Source: DATDCY01 sp031406795 [NCBI: Candidatus Rokuibacteriota bacterium] (lineage in GTDB: Bacteria; JAUVQV01). Taken from it: 11,710 nt of DNA. This document shows, one piece after another, positions 6,035-11,710 of this stretch. Position numbers and translations under genes: made by a program. A model generated the notes under the pieces. It did not search any database and was not told where the DNA came from. It saw nothing but the letters and a program-made list of their open reading frames with translations. Numbering within the stretch: the first letter of the stretch is position 1; the number at the start of each line of letters is the position of its first letter. Location: NCBI GenBank assembly GCA_031406795.1, contig JANOHV010000221.1, positions 1 through 11,710 on the forward strand, in the 5' to 3' direction.

Positions 6035-7186
6035 TCAGAACTCCAGGGCGAGGCGAGCGGTGACGAAAGATTCGTCGTCTCCGTCCCTGTGCGCGGCGCG
6101 AAGGTATTCCGCGGAGAGGCTGACCTGCTCCCGTGGACTCCAGGAGGCCGCAACGCCGTAACGGCGTTCGGCCGCCGCGGAGATGTCGCGGCTTCCTTCG
6201 ACCCGCGCCGCCAGTTCCACCTTCTCCGTCGGAGCGAATGCCAGCTCGAGGTTCCAAGCCAGCGGCTTGCCGCCGCCGTCGGCTGCGGCGAAACTTTCGG
6301 CGGCACCGAGCACCTCGCCGGAGAGCTCAACCATGCCCTGGTTCAAGACTGCGAAGGCGCTCCAGCCGGCCACGCGTTTCTCATAGACGTTGTCGACGTC
6401 GGCAAATAGCTCGGCATTGCTGTCGGCGAGATCGGACAGATAGCTTGCGCCGATTTCCAGTCCGTGCAGGGGAGCGACGGTTACGCCGGCGCCCCAGTCG
6501 CGGATGCGGTCCTTCTCTCCGGCTTGTTTCTCGTCGCCGTTGAAGACGAAGGCGGAGAGCCCGAATAGGTCGGTCTGGAATCTTCCCAGAACGGCCGTCT
6601 TCCGGGTCTCGCCCAGTTCGAGAATCAGCGGGTCGCTGATGAAATGGGTGTTGAAGTGCCCGAAGGGGAGGTACTGCAGGCCGAGCCGGGCGGACCAGCA
6701 GTTTTCCCAAAGATCAATTGTCGCCTCGTCGATCGCCGGAACGCCGCCGTCTTCCGAGAGCAGGATCAGATTGCCGCTGTTCCGCCCGCCGGCTGCTATG
6801 GCGAGACCCAGCTGGGCCGTGGCAAGCGTGAGATCGCTTCCCGGGCCGGAGAATCTTGCCTCCAGTTCGATCAGCCCCGAAATGGTGATTTGTTCCGTGA
6901 TGTTCCTTCCCAACCCGGCAGTCTTCTTTTCCGCAGGGGTGTGGTAGATTTCCGCCGTGGAGGCCAGAGCCACCAGGATTTCGTCGCTGCCGTCCGCGGC
7001 CAGCGTCGTGCTGGCCGGAGCGAGCAGGCAGCCGAGGAGCACAGCCGGGGCGCCGAGGCTCATCTTGGAGCACCCGGCGTTGTCGCATCCCTGGCAGCAC
7101 CCTTTTTTCTTCCAGACCGAGCGGTAGAGCAGATACCCGGCGCCGCCCAGGATCAGCGCCATCCAGACGACATCCGCGATTCCCAC
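6035..7186 (-). CDS. FeoB-associated Cys-rich membrane peptide fused to LbtU-type outer-membrane porin
   Basis: This 383-aa frame starts with GTG one base after the feoB stop. Residues 1-41 look like a FeoB-associated Cys-rich membrane peptide: a transmembrane segment (about 5-21), a KKK patch (26-28) and cysteines C30, C31, C34 and C39. At Met42 (nt 7063) a signal-peptide-like segment begins (SLGAPAVLLGCLLAPASTTLA, in two overlapping parts 43-57 and 56-63; cleavage likely near A63/A64). The rest resembles LbtU-family siderophore porins: LQYLPFGHFN, ISDPLILELGETR (183-195), FVFNGD (213-218), alternating beta-barrel strands and a terminal Phe. LbtU of Legionella handles legiobactin; here the cargo is unknown. 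Context in a feo operon suggests iron uptake. The two parts would normally be separate proteins in different membranes. Either they are a true fusion, or translation also restarts at ATG 7063, which has no clear ribosome binding site. Confidence 0.82.
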   Translation of the reverse strand: MGIADVVWMALILGGAGYLLYRSVWKKKGCCQGCDNAGCSKMSLGAPAVLLGCLLAPASTTLAADGSDEILVALASTAEIYHTPAEKKTAGLGRNITEQITISGLIELEARFSGPGSDLTLATAQLGLAIAAGGRNSGNLILLSEDGGVPAIDEATIDLWENCWSARLGLQYLPFGHFNTHFISDPLILELGETRKTAVLGRFQTDLFGLSAFVFNGDEKQAGEKDRIRDWGAGVTVAPLHGLEIGASYLSDLADSNAELFADVDNVYEKRVAGWSAFAVLNQGMVELSGEVLGAAESFAAADGGGKPLAWNLELAFAPTEKVELAARVEGSRDISAAAERRYGVAASWSPREQVSLSAEYLRAAHRDGDDESFVTARLALEF

Positions 7187-7187
7187 C

Positions 7188-9431
7188 TCAACCCCCGAAT
7201 CCCAGGAGTCTTCCCCCCTGGTAGATCACGAGGGCGACGCTCCAGGCGAGCGCCGACTGGTAGGCCAAGGCCACTCCGAACCACTTCCAGGTGCCGAACT
7301 CCTGGCGCATCGCGATGGCGACCACCATGCACGGCATGTAGAGCAGCACGAAGACCATGAACGCGTAGGCGGACAGGGGCGTGAAGGCATTGCCGACAGC
7401 CGCCTTGAGGGGGGTGGCTCCGGATTCGTCCTCCGTGCTGAGGCTGCTGACCCCGAAGGTCGAGACGACGTTGGCGGCGGCCGCTTTGAAGGCGCCGCCG
7501 AGGGAAACGCCGATCTCCCTGAGGTCCTCGCCCAGGGTCGGCGGCGGCTCCAGGGCTTTCGCCTCAATGTGTTCCGGGGAGGCGTAGATCTCGCCCATGG
7601 TCCCGACGACGATCTCCTTGGCGATGATGCCGGTGATCAGCGAGGCGGACGCCTCCCAGGTGCCGAAACCGAGGGGTGCGAAGATCGGCGCGATGGCGGC
7701 GCCCGTCCTGCCGAGGTAGGAGTCGCGCTTGTTTTCAACACCCCAGGGGAGGTTGAGCAGGAACCAGACGAGGACCGCGACGGCCAGGATGTACGTTCCG
7801 GCCTTGATCAGGAAGTGCTTCCCCTTCTCCCAGGTGTGAATCAGCAGGCTCTTCAGGGTCGGCATCCGGTAGGGTGGGAGTTCCATGATGAACATCGGCG
7901 CTTCGCCGCGGAAGAGCGTCTTTTTGAAGATCACTCCCATCAGGATGGCCAGCAGAATTCCCAGCAGATAGAGCGACCAGATGACCGTCCCCGAGCTGTC
8001 GGCGAAGAAGATCCCGGCGAAGAGGACGTAGACCGGCAGCCGCGCTCCGCACGACATCAGCGGCAGCAGCAGGGCGGTCAGCGCCTTGTCCCGCGGATTT
8101 TCCAGCGTGCGGGTGGCATAAATGCCGGGAACGTTGCAGCCGAAGCCAAGGAGCATCGGGATGAAGCTCTTGCCGTGCAGCCCGATGGCGTGCATCGCCC
8201 GATCCATGACGAAGGCGGCCCGCGCCATGTAGCCGCTGCCCTCGAGGAAGGTGATGAAGAACATCATCATGAAGATCACCGGGACGAAGACCAGCACGAA
8301 GCCGACGCCGGAGATCACGCCGTCGAGGGCCAGCGACACGGTCCAGTCCGGGGCGCCGATCAGCCCCAGCCCGGCCTCGACCCAGCGCCGGATGGGACCG
8401 GAGATCATGCCGTCGAACCAGTCGCCGAAGGGTGAGGAGAGATCGAACGTCAGTTTGAAGACCAGCCACATTGCGGCCAGGAAGATCGGTATGCCGAGGA
8501 AACGATTGAGGACGACGCGGTCGATCTTCTCGGTGATCTCCCGCTTGCGCAGTTCCGGCTTCCGGAGCACCTCGCGGGTGAGTCCCGAGGCGAGAGCATA
8601 GCGGGCTTCGGCCATCAGCGCCTCGAGGTCTGCGCCATGGGCGCGGCGCAGGTGGCCGAGCGCCTCGCCATCCAGGTCATCAAGTCCGACGTTCGCCTCC
8701 CGGGCCACCGCTGCGTCCCCCTCCATCAGCTTGCAGGCGAGCCAGCGCAGGGGGTACGTGTTTGCCAGGACCGGGTGTCGCTCCTGGATGAACGCGACGA
8801 TGCCGTCGATTGCGTGCTCGATATCCGCGTCGTATCTCGACGGCTTCGCCGTCTGGGCGGCGGTGGTCTGGGCGATCCGCAGCGCCGCTTCGAGGAGTTC
8901 CTTGGTCCCCCGGTCTTTGGTCGCCGCCGTCGGGACTACAGCGATTCCGAGCAGCCGCTCGATGCCGGTGACGTCGATGCGGTAGCCCTTGGCCTCGGCC
9001 TCGTCGGACATGTTGAGGGCCATCACCACCGGCAGGCCAAGCTCCAGCAGCTGCATGGTGAGGTAGAGGTTGCGCTCCAGGTTGGTGGCGTCGACCACGT
9101 TGATCACCAGGTCGGGCCGCTCGTGCACCAGGTAGTCGCGGGCGATGATCTCCTCCTGGGTGTAAGGGGAGAGCGAGTAGGTGCCGGGCAGGTCCACCAG
9201 GCGGATCGTGCTGCCTTCGAACTCGAACTGCGCTTCCTTCTTCTCCACCGTCACCCCCGGCCAGTTGCCGACGTGCAGCCGGCTGCCGGCGATGGCGTTG
9301 ATCAGGGTCGACTTGCCGGCGTTGGGATTTCCGGCGACCGCCACGGTGATGACACGCTTTCCGGTGCGGCTCTGATTGGTCCGGCCGGCAGTCGATCCGG
9401 TGCCGGCGACAGGCTCGGTCGCTACGCTCAT
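7188..9431 (-). CDS. feoB: Ferrous iron transport protein B (FeoB)
   Basis: This is the 747-aa inner-membrane Fe(II) transporter with an N-terminal G-protein domain. GTPase motifs are clear: G1 GNPNAGKST (34-42), switch Thr in PGVTVEKK, G3 DLPG (80-83) and G4 NMSD (140-143). The C-terminal half has many membrane segments and the two Gate regions typical of FeoB, including GFGCNVPGIYATRTLENPR and LMSCGARLPVYVLF, and near the end a YMPC motif. Length is normal for the family. The start ATG overlaps the feoA2 stop as ATGA, preceded by GAGGAG at a good distance, so translation is coupled. About 25 extra polar residues precede the G domain. Expression is expected to follow the Fur-controlled promoter ahead of feoA1. 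Confidence 0.97.
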   Translation of the reverse strand: MSVATEPVAGTGSTAGRTNQSRTGKRVITVAVAGNPNAGKSTLINAIAGSRLHVGNWPGVTVEKKEAQFEFEGSTIRLVDLPGTYSLSPYTQEEIIARDYLVHERPDLVINVVDATNLERNLYLTMQLLELGLPVVMALNMSDEAEAKGYRIDVTGIERLLGIAVVPTAATKDRGTKELLEAALRIAQTTAAQTAKPSRYDADIEHAIDGIVAFIQERHPVLANTYPLRWLACKLMEGDAAVAREANVGLDDLDGEALGHLRRAHGADLEALMAEARYALASGLTREVLRKPELRKREITEKIDRVVLNRFLGIPIFLAAMWLVFKLTFDLSSPFGDWFDGMISGPIRRWVEAGLGLIGAPDWTVSLALDGVISGVGFVLVFVPVIFMMMFFITFLEGSGYMARAAFVMDRAMHAIGLHGKSFIPMLLGFGCNVPGIYATRTLENPRDKALTALLLPLMSCGARLPVYVLFAGIFFADSSGTVIWSLYLLGILLAILMGVIFKKTLFRGEAPMFIMELPPYRMPTLKSLLIHTWEKGKHFLIKAGTYILAVAVLVWFLLNLPWGVENKRDSYLGRTGAAIAPIFAPLGFGTWEASASLITGIIAKEIVVGTMGEIYASPEHIEAKALEPPPTLGEDLREIGVSLGGAFKAAAANVVSTFGVSSLSTEDESGATPLKAAVGNAFTPLSAYAFMVFVLLYMPCMVVAIAMRQEFGTWKWFGVALAYQSALAWSVALVIYQGGRLLGFGG

Positions 9432-9655
9432 TTGAGCTCCTCGACGACGATCCCTTCCGCTTCCTTCTTGCGGAGAGAGAGTTGATAACTCTTGATCGTC
9501 ACCTCGATGGGGTCGCCGAGCGGGGCGACCTTCACGACCGTGATGCTTTCCCCCACCAGTACCCCCATGTCCATCAAGCGGCGGCGCAGCGGGCCGATCG
9601 TCCCGATGGCGGTGATCCTTCCCTGTTCTCCGGGTCGCATCGTTGCCAGATTCAT
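9428..9655 (-). CDS. feoA: FeoA domain protein, second copy
   Basis: This is a 75-aa SH3-like FeoA protein: MNLATMRPGEQGRI start, then LRRRLMDMGVLVGESITVV (the FeoA MG(L/V)xxG signature), then DPIEVTIKSYQLSLRKKEA. FeoA is a small cytoplasmic partner needed by FeoB for ferrous iron uptake. The start is firm: AAGGAG lies 6 nt upstream of the ATG, which overlaps the preceding feoA stop as ATGA, and its own stop overlaps the feoB start as ATGA. The frame continues upstream antisense of nothing useful, so longer versions are rejected. It matches the usual FeoA better than the copy upstream. Confidence 0.95.
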   Translation of the reverse strand: MNLATMRPGEQGRITAIGTIGPLRRRLMDMGVLVGESITVVKVAPLGDPIEVTIKSYQLSLRKKEAEGIVVEELK

Positions 9656-9888
9656 TGCTGTCTCCTTACCAGGATCTTCATGGCCACCCTGCGGTCGATG
9701 GCGAGCCTCGATTCGTCCACCTTGAGGAGGAGGGGACCGCCCCCGCCGTTGGTGAGCATCTCCACGGTCTTGCCGACGCGCAGGCCCATGTCCTCCGCCC
9801 GGCAGTCGCAGGCACTCTCCGGGTTGGCCCTGATGGACGTGATTTCCGCCTGCTCGCCGGCACAGAGAAGTCCGAGCGGGAAGTTCAC
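9652..9888 (-). CDS. feoA: FeoA domain protein, first copy (cysteine-containing)
   Basis: As started here the protein has 78 residues (MNFPLGLLCAGEQAEI...), with the FeoA core RAEDMGLRVGKTVEML and GGPLLLKVDESRLAIDRRVA. It has an added CDCR motif (C27, C29), which the second FeoA lacks. I prefer GTG at 9888 because AAAGGA lies 8 nt upstream. ATG at 9897 directly abuts that AGAAAGG and would add three residues. Still earlier ATGs (9921, 9927) lie inside the Fur box/-10 region and are unlikely. The stop overlaps the start of the second feoA (ATGA). It is the first gene of the feo operon, likely Fur-repressed. Two different FeoA copies ahead of FeoB are common in Geobacter-type bacteria. Confidence 0.9.
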   Translation of the reverse strand: MNFPLGLLCAGEQAEITSIRANPESACDCRAEDMGLRVGKTVEMLTNGGGGPLLLKVDESRLAIDRRVAMKILVRRQQ

Positions 9889-9906
9889 CGGTGCCATCCT
9901 TTCTGT

Positions 9907-9928
9907 GGTAGTGAGAATCATTATCATA
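9907..9928 (-). promoter_or_regulatory. Fur box and -10 region of the feo operon
   Basis: On the - strand, 9926-9912 reads TGATAAT-G-ATTCTCA, a 7-1-7 Fur box with 6 of 7 symmetric positions. The 19-bp window 9925-9907 matches the classic GATAATGATAATCATTATC at 15 of 19. It overlaps a -10-like TATGAT (9928-9923). No good -35 is seen. Fe-loaded Fur bound here would block RNA polymerase, giving iron repression of feoA-feoA-feoB and the porin fusion. Confidence 0.85.
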
Positions 9929-9936
9929 TACCTGTG

Positions 9937-9964
9937 AAAAAAAATCAGCCGCCACCGCCGCGGC
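9937..9964 (-). terminator. Intrinsic terminator overlapping the fur stop codon
   Basis: In the - strand, stem GCCGC (9964-9960) and GCGGC (9952-9948) encloses a 7-nt GC-rich loop, followed by the fur TGA and eight T residues (9944-9937). The stem is short but GC-only and the T-run is clean. It encodes the glycine-rich fur C-terminus and would separate fur transcription from the feo operon. Confidence 0.6.
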
Positions 9965-10409
9965 ACGCGCCGCAAACGCCAAAAAGTTCCAGCCGGTGGT
10001 CGGTCACGACGAACCCGTGCCGCTCGGCAACCCGCTGTTGCAGCTCTTCGATCTGGTCGTTCTCGAACTCGACGATCCGGCCGCAGTGCCGGCAGACGAG
10101 GTGATCGTGATGAGACCTCCGGAAGGGCGACTCGTAGCGCGCGAGTCCGTCCCCGGTGTTCATCCCCGTTGCCAGGCCGGCTTCCCGGAGCAGTTTCAGT
10201 GTCCGGTAGACCGTGGCCTGGCCGATCCCCGGATGCGCCTCCCGGACCCTGCGCGCGATCTCCTCGGCGCTGTGGTGTCCCTCGAATCGGAAGAAGAGGT
10301 CGCCGATGATGCGCCGCTGGCCGGTCAGCCTCAGCCCACGCTCGGAGAGGAAGTGCGTGAATCGAGCTGTCGCGCTCGACGCTACGTTTTGAACATTCGC
10401 CTTCTTCAT
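9945..10409 (-). CDS. fur: Fur-family ferric uptake regulator
   Basis: This is a 154-aa metal-dependent repressor. The winged-helix DNA-binding domain spans about 10-90 (GLRLTGQRR, GHHSAEEI, recognition helix ATVYRTLKLL 66-75). The dimerisation/metal domain has HHDHLVCRHCG (His100, 101, 103; Cys106, Cys109) and a second CxxC (Cys146, Cys149), the structural zinc pairs. ATG 10409 (MKKANVQ) is chosen because upstream in-frame ATGs lie in the promoter and Fur box. No Shine-Dalgarno sequence is visible before it. The neighbouring feo operon and Fur boxes at both promoters favour true Fur over Zur or PerR. A glycine-rich tail (CRGGGG) ends the protein where the terminator hairpin is encoded. Confidence 0.92.
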   Translation of the reverse strand: MKKANVQNVASSATARFTHFLSERGLRLTGQRRIIGDLFFRFEGHHSAEEIARRVREAHPGIGQATVYRTLKLLREAGLATGMNTGDGLARYESPFRRSHHDHLVCRHCGRIVEFENDQIEELQQRVAERHGFVVTDHRLELFGVCGACRGGGG

Positions 10410-10416
10410 ACGGTGA

Positions 10417-10445
10417 ACAGTAACGATATTGATAATAATTGTCAA
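10417..10445 (-). promoter_or_regulatory. fur promoter with overlapping Fur box
   Basis: On the - strand a perfect -35 TTGACA (10445-10440) is followed by a 17-nt spacer and a weak -10 TACTGT (10422-10417). On the + strand 10430-10444 reads TGATAAT-A-ATTGTCA, a 7-1-7 Fur box (6 of 7 symmetric) with the same left half-site as the feo box, covering the -35 and spacer. This supports autoregulation of fur. The -10 ends only 7 nt before the ATG at 10409, so the transcript may have almost no leader. Confidence 0.75.
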
Positions 10446-10494
10446 TAGCGAAATACAGAGTCCCCGACGCACGTCGGTAAAACGCCGCTGGTCA

Positions 10495-11109
10495 TCACGG
10501 CAGGTAACGGGCGATCTGGTCGGTTCCCTGTTTCTTTGGGCCTTTCGCAGGCGCCGCGCCGTAGCCGACCGGTATCACCGCCATGAACTCGCCCCGGGGC
10601 TCCCCGAGAAGCTTCAGCACTTCATCCTTCATCAGATAGAGAATCCCGAGCCAGACCGACCCGAGTCCGAGTGCCGTGGCGGCCAGCAGCAGGTTCTGCG
10701 CCGCCGCGGCGCTCCCCTGGATCTCCATCGTGCGGAAGAAGTCCCGGTTCTGCTCGCCGGCGATCGGGAAGAGTTCCGCGCCGTGGCGCATCAGCTCCCC
10801 GGTGTTGGCGACCGCGATCACCGCCGGGGCGCTGGCGATGGTGCGCGCCGCCATGCGCAGCAGCACGTTGGTCGGCCGCGGAAACTCCAGCGAGCGCGCC
10901 GAAACCAGCGCCGCGAGTTCGCGCTTCTTCTCGGGTCCCAGCACGAGAAAGCGCCAGGACTGGCTGTTGTGGGCCGAGGGGGCCTGGTTGGCGGCTTCGA
11001 TCAGCGCGCCGATGAGCGCCGCCGCCACCGGGCGGCCGTCGAAGACCCGGACGCTGCGACGCCGGGCGATCGTGGCGAGGGTCTCGTTGCCGATTGCCGG
11101 TTCATCCAT
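10495..11109 (-). CDS. Nitroreductase-family FMN oxidoreductase
   Basis: This 204-aa protein is of the nitroreductase fold. The N-terminus has the family FMN-phosphate contact RRRSVRVF (17-24) and APSAHNSQSWRF (43-54). A central Q-G-x-AAAAQNLLLAATALGLG stretch and a C-terminal VIPVGYGAAPAKGPKKQ complete the pattern. Members use NAD(P)H and FMN to reduce nitroaromatics, quinones or unknown metabolites as dimers; the physiological substrate here is not known. The ATG at 11109 lies 2 nt after the rfaE2 stop (TGAcgATG), with GGAG about 11 nt upstream, so the two are probably co-transcribed and translationally coupled. No good terminator follows before the fur promoter; a 5-bp hairpin at 10464-10477 lacks a T-run. 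Confidence 0.92.
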   Translation of the reverse strand: MDEPAIGNETLATIARRRSVRVFDGRPVAAALIGALIEAANQAPSAHNSQSWRFLVLGPEKKRELAALVSARSLEFPRPTNVLLRMAARTIASAPAVIAVANTGELMRHGAELFPIAGEQNRDFFRTMEIQGSAAAAQNLLLAATALGLGSVWLGILYLMKDEVLKLLGEPRGEFMAVIPVGYGAAPAKGPKKQGTDQIARYLP

Positions 11110-11111
11110 CG

Positions 11112-11669
11112 TCAGCACTTCTCCGCCGGGGCTCTGATCTTTCTGACCAGCGCCGTCGTCGAGCGGTTTTTCACGAACGGGATCGCGACCACCGAGCCGC
11201 CGCGAGCCTCCACGACTTCGCGTCCGACGATGGCGTTGACGGCCCAGTCGCCGCCCTTGACGAGGACGTCGGGCCCGAGCGCGCGGATGAGCTGCAGCGG
11301 CGTCGCCGCGCCGAAGACGGTCACGTAATCCACGCAAGCGAGCGCCGCCAGGATCTCGGCGCGATCCCGCGCGGGAGTCAGCGGGCGCCCCGGCCCTTTG
11401 AGGCGCCGCACCGACGCGTCGGAGTTGACGCCGACGACGAGCGCGTCGCCGAGCTCGCGCGCCTCCTGAAGATAGCGGACATGCCCGACGTGCAGCAGGT
11501 CGAAGCAGCCGTTGGTAAAGACGACCTTCTTGCCGGCGCGCTGCAGGCTGCGGACGGCATCGGCCAGGGCGTCCCGCCCGAGGATCTTCCAGCGCAGGTG
11601 CGGCGTCGCCAGCGCGCGGGCGCAGGGCGTCGCGGCGCCGCACCCCGCCGGCCGCCCCGGAAGGCTCAC
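11112..11669 (-). CDS. rfaE2: D-glycero-beta-D-manno-heptose 1-phosphate adenylyltransferase (RfaE domain II)
   Basis: This 185-aa nucleotidyltransferase makes ADP-heptose for the LPS inner core from heptose 1-phosphate and ATP. The cytidylyltransferase-like signature [17 protein letters not shown] carries the HxGH motif at 60-63. [14 protein letters not shown] (79-92), [25 protein letters not shown] (133-142) and RSTTALV near the C-terminus match RfaE2 throughout. It is the stand-alone domain II, not the fused HldE kinase-transferase. The GTG start at 11669 overlaps the stop of an upstream gene (GTGA). The ~30 residues before WKILGRD are not typical of the family, so a later start is possible, but I see no better codon with a ribosome site. 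Confidence 0.93.
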   Translation of the reverse strand: MSLPGRPAGCGAATPCARALATPHLRWKILGRDALADAVRSLQRAGKKVVFTNGCFDLLHVGHVRYLQEARELGDALVVGVNSDASVRRLKGPGRPLTPARDRAEILAALACVDYVTVFGAATPLQLIRALGPDVLVKGGDWAVNAIVGREVVEARGGSVVAIPFVKNRSTTALVRKIRAPAEKC

Positions 11670-11710
11670 GGTTTGCCCAACCCCTCGCGCACCGCGGTGA
11701 AGAGCAGCGG
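11666..11710 (-). CDS. C-terminal tail of an unidentified gene upstream of rfaE2
   Basis: The - strand from the window edge reads [14 protein letters not shown] and then TGA at 11668-11666, which overlaps the rfaE2 GTG start as GTGA. Tight overlap of this kind, as elsewhere in the window, suggests the end of a real gene in the same operon. Only 14 residues are visible, too few to name it; an LPS-related gene is likely from context only. Confidence 0.45.
   Translation of the reverse strand, partial: PLLFTAVREGLGKP

Noticed and set aside
7569-9485. + strand open frames opposite feoB (up to 288 aa)
   Set aside because: They are antisense shadows of feoB with His/Asp/Gln-rich composition and no recognisable motif or ribosome site.
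10410-10472. Upstream extension of fur to an ATG at 10472
   Set aside because: The extension would run across the -35, -10 and Fur box and encodes nothing conserved.
10464-10477. Hairpin CCGAC-GCAC-GTCGG after the nitroreductase gene
   Set aside because: There are only five base pairs and no T-run on either strand, so it is not called a terminator.

Overview
The window looks like a chromosomal segment from a GC-rich Gram-negative bacterium. LPS heptose synthesis (rfaE2), an LbtU-type outer-membrane porin, a FeoA-FeoA-FeoB iron operon with a FeoB-associated Cys-rich peptide, and secreted SBBP/FG-GAP proteins together suggest a deltaproteobacterium of the Desulfuromonadales/Geobacter type. That placement is inference from gene content; no rRNA or other taxonomic marker is present. 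Codon and base use are fairly even, and no integrase, transposase or CRISPR array is visible.

Left part, + strand (1-4374). Two extracellular-type proteins lie in tandem. The first (1-2079, 5' end outside the window) has SBBP beta-propeller repeats, one bacterial Ig-like domain and six 44-residue FG-GAP/VCBS-like repeats. The second (2317-4374) has a signal peptide, a PQQ-dependent glucose/sorbosone-dehydrogenase-like domain and the same six-repeat C-terminal module. A one-base loss inside its fifth repeat throws the last repeat and a half out of frame.

Middle, + strand (4339-5993). A near-consensus sigma-70 promoter drives tRNA-Glu(CTC). Its encoded CCA is only 10 nt before the start codon of a PIN-PhoH ATPase gene, with no Shine-Dalgarno sequence and no terminator between them. 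The gap between this gene and the convergent iron operon holds a roughly 125-bp imperfect palindrome and a short degenerate fragment that reads like undecaprenyl-diphosphatase (UppP/BacA).

Right part, - strand (6035-11710). In transcription order these are: the tail of an unidentified gene, rfaE2 (heptose-1-P adenylyltransferase), a nitroreductase, fur, feoA1, feoA2, feoB, and a gene joining a FeoB-associated Cys-rich membrane peptide to an LbtU-type porin. fur and feoA1 each have a 7-1-7 Fur box in their promoter region, and an intrinsic terminator sits on the fur stop codon. The feo genes are tightly coupled (ATGA, ATGA, then a 1-nt gap). The likely circuit is an autoregulated iron repressor controlling ferrous iron import at the inner membrane and an outer-membrane porin. 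The most unusual item is the inner-membrane/outer-membrane fusion gene at the end of that operon.
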